Source of the DNA: Emydura subglobosa
Lineage: Eukaryota > Chordata > Testudines > Chelidae
Length of the DNA: 64,000 nt
Direction of reading: 5' to 3'
Assembly: GCA_007922225.1 (NCBI GenBank)
Contig: ML679974.1
Span: forward strand, 8,697,988 to 8,761,987
Shown here: in pieces, positions 10,742 to 22,435 of the stretch
Layout of the letters: every line of letters begins with the position of its first letter
How positions within the stretch are numbered: position 1 is the first letter of the stretch
Notes under the pieces: model-generated
Told to the model about the DNA's origin: nothing
Databases searched by the model: none
The model's input: the letters and a program-made list of their open reading frames with translations, nothing else
Made by a program: the position numbers and the translations under genes

Positions 10742-13700
10742 CCAGCCATGACACAAGGGGGAGCGCCACGGACAATACCAAGTCTCTTTAATAAACAGTA
10801 GATTTATCCTAACCCTTAGAAATTTAGAATACTAGCATTCTCTAGTGTGCCAGAGCATGAGACACAAAGCAGTAACACTTTATTTTTACTGCCCCATCGA
10901 TAAAGAACTTGCTCTCGCTATCTGCCATGTTAGTAAGCTAAGCTAGAGAAACATATACAGTACAACAGTGATCAGGATTCGGGCATAAGTGAAGTGCCTT
11001 CCAATCTTCCCTTGATTACGCAAAGCAAATCTCTTCTGCACCAAGCCCGAACTCCTCCCGCCCCAAGAAATACAGTGGCAGACATGGACATCTTCCTTTC
11101 CCTCCTGCTGTCATTGCATAAAGGGGGAGATGTATACTCTCACTCCTTCACTGCCAGACCAGGCAAGGCCAGGAATAATAGTCTTCAGAAAGATTCTCTT
11201 TCCCCACATGAGCAGCTATGCATCTTACTCCAGTGTAGGGTGTAAATGATTTTTGTCTGGCTTCAAAGCACTAGCCTGATTTTGCACACACCCCATGTCT
11301 AATTGATGAGAACTTACGTTAACCAGAGGGCTACATATATGCTTTGCCAAAGAGTCTTTAAGCTACCATTTTCATTGAGTTACAATTGACACACACTGTA
11401 AAATGTCTTATGATAGTACACATTAAGGATACCACATAAAATACAGTCTATCTGCTTGAGTTAAATCCATTTTTATCTCAGATCTTTGAGCTTACCATAT
11501 ATTTTGAAGATTATTTTCAGTCAAAAAACAAAGAAATATTACCCTACTGTACTTTAATTCACATAATAGCTTGCTCAAACACAGCAAGGAAGGACACATA
11601 TTGATCAGCATTCCCAGTGGCTTTCTTAAATATTATGAGCCAACTTTAATTCAGTTCAGAAAAACAATCTTGTCCATTTCTTTGCTAGTGGAGTCCCTCC
11701 TTATTAAAGCTCTGGCATACATGTTACAGAAAACAGAAGCTCTCGATGACAATATGCATAATGAAGAGACCCTATTCTTTACAGAGAAGGCTAATTAATC
11801 ATTAGGTGAGTTCTAGTACATTTTCTGAATCACCAAGCTTCTGACAGACACACCGTTAAGCCAGCAAACTGCCCGCAGATGTTATTTGCCCTTCAGAGGG
11901 AAAAGTATTCTCTTGTGGACTTTGAGCATTCTGTCACTATCTTAAGAAAAAAAATTAACAAAATCATGTAATGACTAATATACCTGTTCAAGAAAACAAC
12001 AATAGTATGGAGCCTAATAACTAGAAAATAGTGCCAGAATTTAAGGAACATCAATGGAAGTGTGAATTGTTTTCCAGTGGATCAGGTATGGCATAATAGT
12101 TAGAGCTACCACATTTTCTGTTTAACACACTTTAAAACCAATTTAGAGAAAAAAGTTGTCATCCCTGCTGCAGAGCTGTTGTTGAGTTTTCTTTGTCATG
12201 CCCTCATCTTTGTTATGCTACAGGGTCACTCTCTACACTAAAGTTTCCTCAGCAAGGATCAATAGCATAGATCAGCCCCTCCCACAGAAATTATTAGAGG
12301 CTCTAGGCACAAACACTAGCCTACACAAGGCTTGCCCCATCCACCCCCATGTTGGGTGGGAACAGAAAGCTCCACAAGGATCTCATTATGGAGCTTTTCT
12401 GGGACATCTCATGGGTGGGAGAGGGTTGCATGTCAGAAGAAGTGTGTGCACAACTTGGTGGGAGGGGTGGGGGGAGGGGAGAAGGTGAAGCAGGAGAAAA
12501 TGGATTTTAGCAGTTCTGCCCCTAAAACTGATGGATTTGCAGGAAAGGGAGATCCATGGGAAGTGGACACTCTGGAATCCTCATGAGACAGTCCCTAATC
12601 AATACATATAAAGCCCAGTTTTGCTATCTGAGGGAGGTGTAGATCTCCCACTGAACTCCATGGGTCTGCAACATGCCCAGGGGCTGAATTAGGGACAGGC
12701 TACAAGGTTCAGTAACAGATCCACTATTGTTACCCTATCACTGCAGATTACATGTTATGCTAGTGTGGGTCTCAAGACTACTGTTATGCACTATTCAATT
12801 ACATCCTGTGCTAGACCCACTGATTTGTTTAGATTCTCATACTCCTTCACGAAATGTCTCACACTCACATTATATTAATGGTATTGCAAACCTAACAGAG
12901 AGAGTGATTTTGTCATTATACCTGAGATGAAAGAATCTATTCTCAAGTATGGGAGTCCAATTAGATCTTCTGCAAAACAAGGAAGTGTTTTTAAAAAAAG
13001 ACTCCATTTTTCCTTTAACAATCTTTAGACCTTCTTTCAACTTCCATTTTTAAGCACATCATGGACTGGTGGGTATGAAGATCATTGTTTCATTTGTCCT
13101 CCCCCCTGCAAGACTTTAATTATTTTATAGTTCATTAGCCGAACTCATTAGGAGAATAGTATAGGTAGTAAGTAGGTACTTGCTAAGGTGCAGTCATTAC
13201 ATTAATATAATCAGCAGGTTTGTGCTTTATTCAGAAAGGTGACCTCTTTGGATATAGGAATGGCCATCCACTCCCCTGCCACTAGCCGGATTGCAGATGG
13301 GTGAGGTTTGAGATTAGCTGGGAGAATAGCAAGCAATATGAAAATTGCTCCTGGGTGTGTTCAAGGTTGAGGGGAACAGACACTTTTACATTGCTATTAG
13401 AAATGGATCTTCTCAATTAAGGCAAAACAGAGAGGTGGCCAAATTCATCTCACTTCAGTGTGAACCCACTGAGCTTAAAATCATTATTCTGCAGTCACAG
13501 AGCAGAATCTGACCCAAAGTGTTCCAACTCCTTCCCTTAGCACACTCTCCAGGTGCACTCCTCCCACGCCATGATGGCAGACATCCTGATACCCAGGTCA
13601 TATTCACAGCAGTGAGTTATGCCTATTAGTGCCAATCTCCTTAGCCTAGTATAGAGAGATCATTGCCCAGTGCATAAAGCAAGCAACATGGGGAAAATCA

Positions 13701-15086
13701 TGTTGTCTTATAGTGGATGTTTACAACAGAAAGTAGAGGAAAGGAGCCCGATCTAACATCCAATTAGGTCAATATGTCATCTCCCACAGACTTAATTGGG
13801 AATTGGACCAAGCCCCAAATGAGCAAACCAAAAAATGTGCCCAGGTATTTGTCTTTCTATACTAAAGTGTTTTTGTTTAAACTGTATAGCAATTGCTACA
13901 AAATATGCCCCCTAAAACAAAACGCCAGATTTGAAAATCTGAGCCGTGCAAGCCAAAAGACCCTACACCAATACAATTCCCATTAAGACGTGTTGCGTGA
14001 ATGTAAAGTGAGTATAATTTGTCCCAAAACCTGGGGGAAAAAAATCTTGCTTTTATTTGCTCCGATGATGATTAATTTAATGGATTCTGGGGGTGCTGTG
14101 GTAGAGCATACTATTTTTAAAAAAATGAAACTTTTCTTTCAGTGGCTATTTTGCAACTTAACAGCTGCAGAAGAATCACACATTGCTAAAGTGAATAGTT
14201 ATGTGCTTACTACTTTCTGATTATATAACTGCCAAATATTCACAAATCCTACAAATAATACATATCTTTACCACATAATTCACATGGACCAGCAAGCAGC
14301 ACTTCTTGATTTAGTATTTGTACTGCTATCACATAAAGAGCTGCATTTAATATACTAAATTATTGGTAGATGAAAATGTTGCAGAAAACATAGGCTTGTC
14401 AGGTCAACTGGAGCAAATTGGTATTATGCTGGAACAAACTGGAGTACTAACAAGCAACACAGAGGAACTCAGACAGCTGAAACAGATCCATAGTTTATAT
14501 TCCAGAGATAGTTAATGTCAATGTCAGTGGAATTTGCACAAGCAACATACCCTCAACCTCAACTCTGCACTAGCTGACATTTCTCTTTTTAAAATTGGCA
14601 GCATGAGTTGTGGAACCTAAATTTAACCTCTGGAGAATATGCCTCATGACACTTGTGTTCCTTACATGTACAGTGTAAGCCTTTGAAAGCTAAATTTACC
14701 CATGCACCTCCTTTATAAGTAACTAGACTAGCAACATCTGAACTTCTGTCACTTGTTAGTTTCTATAGTTTCAATCTTTCCCTCTTGGGGATCCATTTTC
14801 TAATAAGGACCATCTTAGGCCCCCGAGGATGACACTAATAAGTGTTTGAAAATGCCAGAAACATAGCACTGTTCAATGATTTTTTTAAAACAAATAACAC
14901 CTTTGGTAGGTGACCATTACAGATAGTGATGGATTTTTTGGATGAATTGTGCAAGACCTGTTTTAATAACTTTGTCTGAATTCTTACTCAAGCATTTCAA
15001 TGAGCATACTTATAAATTTCAAAGCCAAATTAAATCTCTTTTAAGGTGCTACTTCCAGAGACTCCATACTACAGTTTGAAGGAAAC
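10742..15086. other. Long unassigned AT-rich stretch
   Basis: No defensible gene. ORFs at 10994-11245, 11571-11798, 12198-12586, 12727-12930, 13774-13986 and 13990-14220 are short and without domains. Two near 12198-12586 overlap in different frames over a G-rich patch (12455-12485). Faint foldback words occur near 12640-12665 and 13441-13520 (for example CCCACTGAGC). Nothing else is recognised. Confidence 0.45.
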
Positions 15087-15107
15087 AATAATAATAATAA
15101 TAATAAT
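15087..15107. repeat. (AAT)7 microsatellite
   Basis: Seven uninterrupted AAT units. Confidence 0.95.
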
Positions 15108-15345
15108 TCAAGTCTTATTCCGTGAGAGGATTTCTTCCTTTTTTACTGAACACCTTGCCAATGATATATTAGCATTGCTAGAAATTTAGCTGGGTAATTC
15201 TATTAAAATATAATGAATCTCAGAGTTACCCATTTTAATTTTATTGATCATTCAGTCAAACTTCTCTCTTTTTGACATTAACACCAATACTCAAATCACA
15301 GGGAAACTGAGCTATAAACAATTATACTGTACTTCATATTTTGAT

Positions 15346-16330
15346 TTTCAGTCCAGTGCAGGCACTGATGGGATGAAGGACCAAAATCTTGTTACAAAGG
15401 AGGGGAAACCTGTTGCATCTGGAAAGATGGACACACCACCGAGATATGGCCAACAATCAGAGAAAGCAAGCATTACAGTACAACAGGTCAGCCAAGAACC
15501 TACTGGCCTTGGAGACAAGCACTTTTGTGAGGATCCCAGCCATAAGAGAGACACTAGGAATGGACTAAAGGATTCATGAGGGGTGCAGTGGTACCCAGGT
15601 GACATGAGGTGACTACGCAAGAGGGACAAGGTGATTCAAAGGAACAGGAGTCACTTATGAGTCAGCAGCCACAACACCTAGAGAGAGCCTACAGAGATAA
15701 TCACAGAACTAAGTGGCAGAGAGCCAACCTCACAGGGAGGGAGGAAACTCCACAGAGAGAGAGTTTGCAAGACTTGAAGACAGGGTGACGGAGCGAGGTC
15801 ACTCCTGGTGGGCCCAACAGTTGGAGACCAAACGATCTCAAAGACTATGTGGCCAGCTGAGTCTATGGTGAAGATGAGACTGCAACTCTGCTATGTGCTA
15901 GCAACCTTTGGTCAAAGACACATGGGATGGGGGTCAGTTATTTCTAAAACGGGGAAGATGTATCACGATCAGTGGAACTGGAGTCAGAAGGCCCATGTTT
16001 CATGGAGGGTCTATTATAGATGGGTCACCAGAGCAGCATTGGAGTTAGGCTGGAAGGAACTCAGCCAGGTGGACAGAGCAATGTTCACAGTTTAAATACA
16101 GTTCCCTTGCACTCAGCTTCACTCCAAGCCACTGAAACTCTTTTGACTCAAAAAAGACTTTTGCATTCCCTGCACAGGATACACACAGGCGTACACACCT
16201 GAACTTTCTCTCAGGGTTACTCTCTGTCAGGGGTCCATCTGTGAGGTGCCACGGTCTTTATGGGCTCTCAGTGAACGTGCCCCACACACAGGCCCAGCCG
16301 TCAGAGTAATTCTGATACAATATTTTGTTC
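15346..16330. other. Unclassified degenerate block, possibly retroelement-derived
   Basis: Purine-rich and more GC-rich than its flanks. The plus strand has open stretches at 15244-15579, 15808-16095 and 16020-16202, and the minus strand is open at 15348-15629. The predicted peptides show no motif I recognise. Composition, length and abrupt edges suggest a degenerate LTR or internal retroelement segment, but no TG...CA boundary or domain was identified. Confidence 0.3.
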
Positions 16331-17295
16331 TTGTTTCAAGAGAGAAGAACACATTTAGATGAGTCCTCAGTTCATTTTGCAGCTTCTCACATTTGTCTCC
16401 ATGTATGTTCTTGCAATAGTACCTAGTTCCCTTTTGGCTCTTGATACTTCCTTACACCTGCTATGGCACTGCTTATGGAAGAAGAGTACATCTATGTCCA
16501 TGCCTGTGATCTTGCTATACTGTAGTTACCTAGGCCTTTCCCTAGCTCCCTTGGTGTTCCATAGACTGGCACTGAACTGAGGTACAGAGAATTGACATTT
16601 TGCCTGGGCCTAGAGCATTACAGCAGCTTGATTTTTTTTTAATCACCCTCGTCACAAGTCAGACTCTCAGAGTTAAAATGGCTCCCAGACAATGGCCCAA
16701 GTACAGGAGAAAAATCAATGGGTTTGACTGCAGAAGTCCACAGACATCTTACATGAGGGAAGGAAGAGAAAGATCTATAGCGCAGAGGCTGGCTCTGTAG
16801 CAGCTCGCCTCTATGCGGCTGGCCCATGCAGTCAGAGGGGGCTCCAATAAGCTGAATTCTGTGTCACAGATGGGGCTGCACACTTCCTGTCCTGCACACT
16901 TCCTGTCCTGCACAATAATACTTTAACAAAACACATTCAATTCTGAATATCAGAAAACATTCTCTCACAAACATCCATGAACTTTAGTCAATATTCCTTC
17001 TGGGCAACCTTTTTTCCAATGTGTCTAATTCAGATTCCCTTAGGGAGATGTTGCTCTTTTGTCTCTCATGGACTGCAAACATTACGAAACCACATTTTTG
17101 ATGAACGTGTCCCCATGCCACCAGGGCAAGCTCTAGTAATTCTGAGGATTACACACCCATGGCCAGCAGAAAAAAATGTTCAGTTAAAGAGACTGTGTAA
17201 AAATGAATTCAAGAAGATATACAAGGTGAAATTGAAAACTGGACTTGGTGGGACCACTCATGGATAGTCCCAATTTTACAGTATGGTTATGTACC
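16331..17295. other. Unassigned DNA with a short tandem duplication
   Basis: No gene. ORFs at 16359-16580, 16600-16800 and 16977-17267 lack domains. Confidence 0.4.
16879..16914. repeat. 16-bp tandem duplication
   Basis: CACACTTCCTGTCCTG is repeated exactly twice (16879-16894, 16895-16910) and followed by a partial third unit CACA. Confidence 0.95.
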
Positions 17296-17530
17296 TTCCT
17301 GTGTACTAAATGGTAGCCTTGCACTCAGAACTAGGTTCAATTCCCTGTTCAGCCACACAGATGTCCTGTGCACCCTTGGACAAGTCATTTCATCTCTGCG
17401 CCACAGTTCCCCATTTGTACCATGGGGATAATGGTATTGTTTGCCTCGCAGGAGTGTTGTGAGGAGCAATACATTACACGATGGTAAGATGCTCAGATTC
17501 TACAGTAATGCAGGCCATAAGTATCTTAGT
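17296..17530 (+). repeat. MIR-type SINE, sense
   Basis: The B box GGTTCAATTCC (17334-17344) fits the RNA polymerase III consensus. It is followed by GCACCCTTGGACAAGTCATT, CAGTTCCCCATTTGTACCATG, GGGATAATGG and a tail ending GGCCATAAGTATC. This is a nearly full copy. Confidence 0.88.
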
Positions 17531-18740
17531 ATGATAGTTACATCACTTTATATATCCTCTTACTCCTTCCCTTATGGAAAGCACCAAATTGCACCCAAAT
17601 ATATTTCCAGCAAATCATTTGCTATGGAAACATCATGAGAACAGCTGGAAATAAGCTTGAGAGAGGTGTCAGATGATTCTTTACCCACACCAACCTAATC
17701 TAGAGAGTACCTGATTAGCATAAAAACAGAAGGTGTAGTTTTAGAAATAATTAAATAGGTCAGTATCCAGAACTGAAGAGGAGAGAGAAAGGAGAAAGCA
17801 TGGTGTCACACACTGTGGAAATGTTGCTAGAGAATACATGTAATAGGTGTATACAAATGGAGATCAGCTAACTGTTTTTCAAACCTCCATAATCACTGCA
17901 TTACAAGGACTAATTCATTTCACTGGGAACTCCGCTGCTAAAGCCTTGGGAAAAACAGTCCAAACTACCTAGCTTATTTGTGGTGACTGAATAACTAAAT
18001 ACCTGTTGGTAAGCAGGCAAGCAACGCTATATTTGGAAATATATGAACAAATATTCTATTTCACCTTATCATTAATTTAGGCTCCAATCCTGGAAACAAT
18101 TACCATATGAGTAACTTTACACATGTGACTTGCACCTCTGAATTCACAGGGGTCTAATAACATGCATGATGGAAATGAGATGTGTAAGTGCCTGCAGAAT
18201 CAAGGTACTAGACGGTAAGCTCTTTAGGATGTCTCTTTACTACATGTTGGTTGAACTCTTAGCACAACAGGACTCTGTAACTTGTAACTTAAAAAATGCT
18301 ATTTCCAAACTAGTTTGGCCTATCCGTACAAAAAAGCTTGATGCATTTTATACACTGGTACAAGTGAATACAAGGCTAAGGGTACTGGAAACTAGGACAA
18401 AAAAGCAATTCAGGTCAAATTAAATGATGGCTTGAAAGAATGGCCTTCATTCCAAATTCTTAACCTAAAGAAATATATATCCAACCTGATGGAATAGCTG
18501 ATAAAAAAAATGGCAGCTACAGTATGAAGAACTTAATGTGCAATTGCTGGCAGATATTAAAGTTGAAAGGTTCTAAAAGGCAGAAGGTTTCAAGGTAGCC
18601 ATTTCTTCCATCTGGCTTTCATCATTGTGCGTTATTGTTTTATTTGTCTAAATCCTGCTTATACGTCTCAAAAACAAAGTAAATCACTCTTTTAAACAGC
18701 CCCTCTGTTGGTACCACTTATTCTGAAGGATGCCCATCAA
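17531..18740. other. Unassigned AT-rich DNA
   Basis: No gene or named repeat. An ORF at 18166-18423 has no recognised domain. Confidence 0.4.
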
Positions 18741-19275
18741 TGATTCACAATGAGATTAATAATGTATTTATATCACATGCTAGTAGTAGCAAAAATGTCT
18801 ATGAATGTTTAATAAATATTCTGTAATGCTTCTGGAGCACATGTTATAAATGATAAATAAGTAACAATAGATTCCTTATGAAATATTTATATGCATTGTG
18901 GTTATTGTTATGCTATAACTGTTCAAGGAACCATTCCTAACAAAGTGAATGGAGTTATCAAGGTTATAGATATGTTCAGTAAGCCATTTATAATGAAATG
19001 AGTAACACTTAAAATAATGTAAATGCATTTGTAGCAGTTGTTCACAAAGTATAACTGTCTAGCAAGCCATTCATACTAGGCTACATATAGATATAAATGA
19101 TATGTAGCCATTTAATAAGTCATTTACAGTGAGATGTGAAACCCTACTCTGCTGTAAATACGTTGTTAATTATTTGTAAGGTATTTGTATATTACTGTGC
19201 AGTACCCATAGCATACATATAAATACATGATTAATTCTCTACAAATCACTTACAGGCCACTCTTTTAAATATTAA
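18741..19275. repeat. AT-rich block with irregular internal repeats
   Basis: Variants of AAGCCATTTATA recur near 18981, 19064 and 19106. CATTTA-TAATGAAATG at 18985-19000 and CATTTACAGTGAGATG at 19121-19136 are related, and TGATTCACAATGAGATTAATA stands at 18741. It looks like an old internally repeated element, but I cannot name the family. Confidence 0.4.
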
Positions 19276-21174
19276 TGCTAGCTATCATATCCTAGATAGT
19301 CAACCGACTTGGGGATACAGAGTGCGTGCCTCCAGAGAACAAGGATTAAAAAAAACAGCCACAGATTTCTTCCTATCCTGAAAGTTGCTAAACAACCTCA
19401 GCTCTCTCTGAAGGCCATGGGAGTTGAAGGCTTGCAGCACCTCCCAGAATGAACCCCTAGCTGTTTAACAAGGATTAGATTTATCATGGAGGCAATAGCT
19501 GCCTTTAATCTCTTTAGTGAAATAGCTGGCTCCATCACAGCTGTATTGACAGTGGCTTAAGAAGAAGTTACGTATGCTGTCAAGAAAGAGCCAAAATGGT
19601 GGCTAGGTGTATAGCATGATTTTGTTGTTTGTTTGTATTGGTAAAAACTATAAGGAATGTCTGAATGATGGATTACAGGGACATCTATCATCTAACTTCA
19701 AGTATTTCACCACCTATCCTAATATCAAAACAAACCTTATGCTTCAGGTTTCATAACATTCCTTTTTCAGATATGAGGCATTGTGTTTTGTTGATATTGG
19801 TTCACCATGCTGCCATTTTCTACGCTAGCTATCTTCAGCACTTGTGTGAGTTGGATAAAGTATATTGATTTCTCTAGTTTTTGCTGCATGTGACTCTGAC
19901 AAGCAATGACTCAACTACCCTGCACAATGGAATTGTTTACATAGTAGAAAAATCAAATCATCTTCCTTTATTTGGTGGAACTAGTAGTACAGGAATTGAA
20001 AGGTTTAATTTTTTATATTTTATTTATACATATCATAAATTCTTGTAGCTATTACTTTTTGAAAACAGGAGTATTTCCCCTTTCCACACAAATATAGATA
20101 CTCAAAGAGAGTTGAACAATGAAGACCTAACTTTATGAAATTGTGACAACAGAAAAAAAAGTCAGGTTAAAAAAAAGCTCCTCTATTTCTGTAATTCAGT
20201 CACACAAAACACAGGAATACAGTAGTCTGACTGTAGTAGTAGAAATGCATTTGATCACTCTGGATTTACAAAAAAAGTGTTTTTCAGTGTGTCATAAAGA
20301 TGACCATTTGGAAACCACTGGAAAGATGATGACAACCCATGAGGCAAAACAGTCAAGTAATTTCTGTAATACCTGGGACGTCTTGGATTCTAATCACATT
20401 TGACTTGTAACACAGTTTTCAATTCATTTTGTATATGAATTTATCATCTCTCATAGATATTAGCAGCATGTAGCTAACTTTAGTGCTTAGCACTTAAAAA
20501 TTTACTGTTAAATATTTTGTATCAAATCCTGATGTTCTGATGCTCCCATTCCCCTTCCAATAAGACATTTGCTTGGATAAGGTCTACTGCGGAATTTGGC
20601 CATTCAAATTTTCTCCCCTCTAACTACAGAGTAACTAAGACCTTAGACATAGAAGACACTCTTCATTGTAGTTTTAGCCACCTCTGAAGGTAAATTCTGA
20701 GCTCAAACATTACATATGTCCCTATCTTTATAGCAACTCTAAAACATTAGTGAGAAACACTTTCTAATATTGATACATTATTGAATGATAAATTACAGAA
20801 GAAATCTTATTGAAAACATTAGGCGATCCACATTCATACTAAATGAGCTCATCATTACTAATATTAGCAATAAATCGGAAAAGAATTATCAGTAATTAGG
20901 CTATGATTTTACATGGTTAAACATTAAGGATTATGTTTTATTTTGAAGTAGATTTAATAGAGGTTTTAAAAAAATCCTCCCTCTTGCCCCGACTCTGTAG
21001 AACTTCATGACTAGCGAACCAATTTGTACTAAGGTTAACAAAACATACATTGACCCTTCTCCTGCAGTCCTTGTGCTGGCATAAATCTGAGTTCAGTGGG
21101 AGTTTTTCAGCATAAGACCTACAGAATTCGACCCAATATGCCCAGACAGTTCACAAAATAGTAACAAATAATTC
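19276..21174. other. Unassigned AT-rich DNA
   Basis: ORFs at 19665-19868 and 20143-20403 are short and unrecognised. Foldback-like words occur near 21060-21130. No gene. Confidence 0.4.
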
Positions 21175-21290
21175 TTTGCACTGCTATAGCATTTACCATC
21201 TGGTGATCTCAAAGCACTTTATAACCACTTATAAATTAAGTCTCACTGCACCCCCATGAGCAAAGTAATTATTAATGATCTAGATTCTAC
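21175..21290 (-). repeat. MIR-type SINE fragment, antisense
   Basis: CTGGTGATCTCAAAGCACTTTATAA, followed by AAATTAAGTCTCACTGCACCCCCATGAG, is the antisense 3' part of the MIR-like SINE (compare 47005-47235). Confidence 0.7.
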
Positions 21291-21389
21291 TCTGCAGTAG
21301 AGCACTTTGCCACATACCAAAAACCAGCATAACCTGCCATGGGTATAGGCAGGTCCTCCAGTGACTAAAGAACTAGAATGATACAAAAT

Positions 21390-22435
21390 TAACATGGCAA
21401 ACATTAAATGGATTAAAAACTATCTAACGAGCAGGTATAAAATCATCATTTTAAAGAGGGAATTGTCATCAAGCAGATTTGTTCCCAGTGGGATCCCAAG
21501 AAGGAACAGTTCCTGGCCCTACATTTAACATCTTCATCAATGACCTGGAAGAAAACATAAAATCACGACTGATAAAGTTTGCAGTTGACAAAAAAATTGG
21601 AGAAGTGGTAAATAATGAAGAGGACAGCTCACGAGTAATCTGGATCACTTGGTAAACTAAGCACAGGAAAACAATATGCATTTTAATATAACTAAAAGTA
21701 AATATATATATCTAAGAACAAAGGACATAGGTCATACTTATAGGATGGGGAACTCTATCCTCGGAAGCAGTGACTCTGAGAAAGGTATGGCAGTCATGGT
21801 GGAGAATCAGCTGAACATGAGTGAGTCTATGGCCAAAAGAGCTAATGGGATCCTGGGATGCATAAACAGAGGACTCTCGAGTAGAAGGAGAATGGTTGTT
21901 TTACCTCTATATTTGGTACTGGTGCAATTACTGCTGGAACACTGCATCCAGTCTGGTGCTCACAATTCAAGAAGGATGGTTATAAACTGGAGAGGGCTCA
22001 TAGTAGAGGCATGAGAATGATCAAAGGATTACAAAACATACCTTATAGTGAGATTCAAGGAGCTTGATCTATTTATCTTAACAAAGAGAAGGTTGAAGGG
22101 TGACTCGATTACAGTCTCTAAGTACCTACACAGGGAACAAATACTTTTTAGCAGAGAAAGGAACAACAAAATCCAGTGTCTGGAAGTTGAAGCTAGATAA
22201 ATTCAGACTGGAAATAAGGTGCAAATTTTTAACGGTGAGAATAATTAGCCATTGGAACAATTTACCAAAAGTCGTGGTGGACTCTCCATCCCTGACAGTT
22301 AAAATCAAGATAGAATATTTTTCTAAAACATCTTCTCTAGGAATTATTTTGGGGAAGTTCTCCTGCCTGTGTTATTCAGGAGGTCACACTAGATGATCAC
22401 AATGACCCCTTCTGGCCTTTGAATCTATGGGCGGA
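21390..22435 (+). mobile_element. CR1 LINE, 5'-truncated, sense
   Basis: It opens with CATTAAATGGATTAAAAAC and includes the coding text for the reverse transcriptase catalytic region: FINDLEENIKS around 21533-21567, then F-A-V-D at 21578-21589 where an active enzyme has F-A-D-D. Further CR1 signatures are RMGNSILGSSDSEKG, ANGILGCINRG and NNLPK. The non-coding 3' end (GGAATTATTTTGGGGAAGTT, AGGTCACACTAGATGATCAC) closes it near GAATCTATG. Stops and shifts break the frame: the open pieces at 21676-22014 and 22100-22396 are not host genes. It matches the abundant turtle-type CR1. Confidence 0.95.

Noticed and set aside
21676..22396. Plus-strand ORFs of 112 and 98 codons as genes
   Set aside because: Both are broken pieces of the sense CR1.
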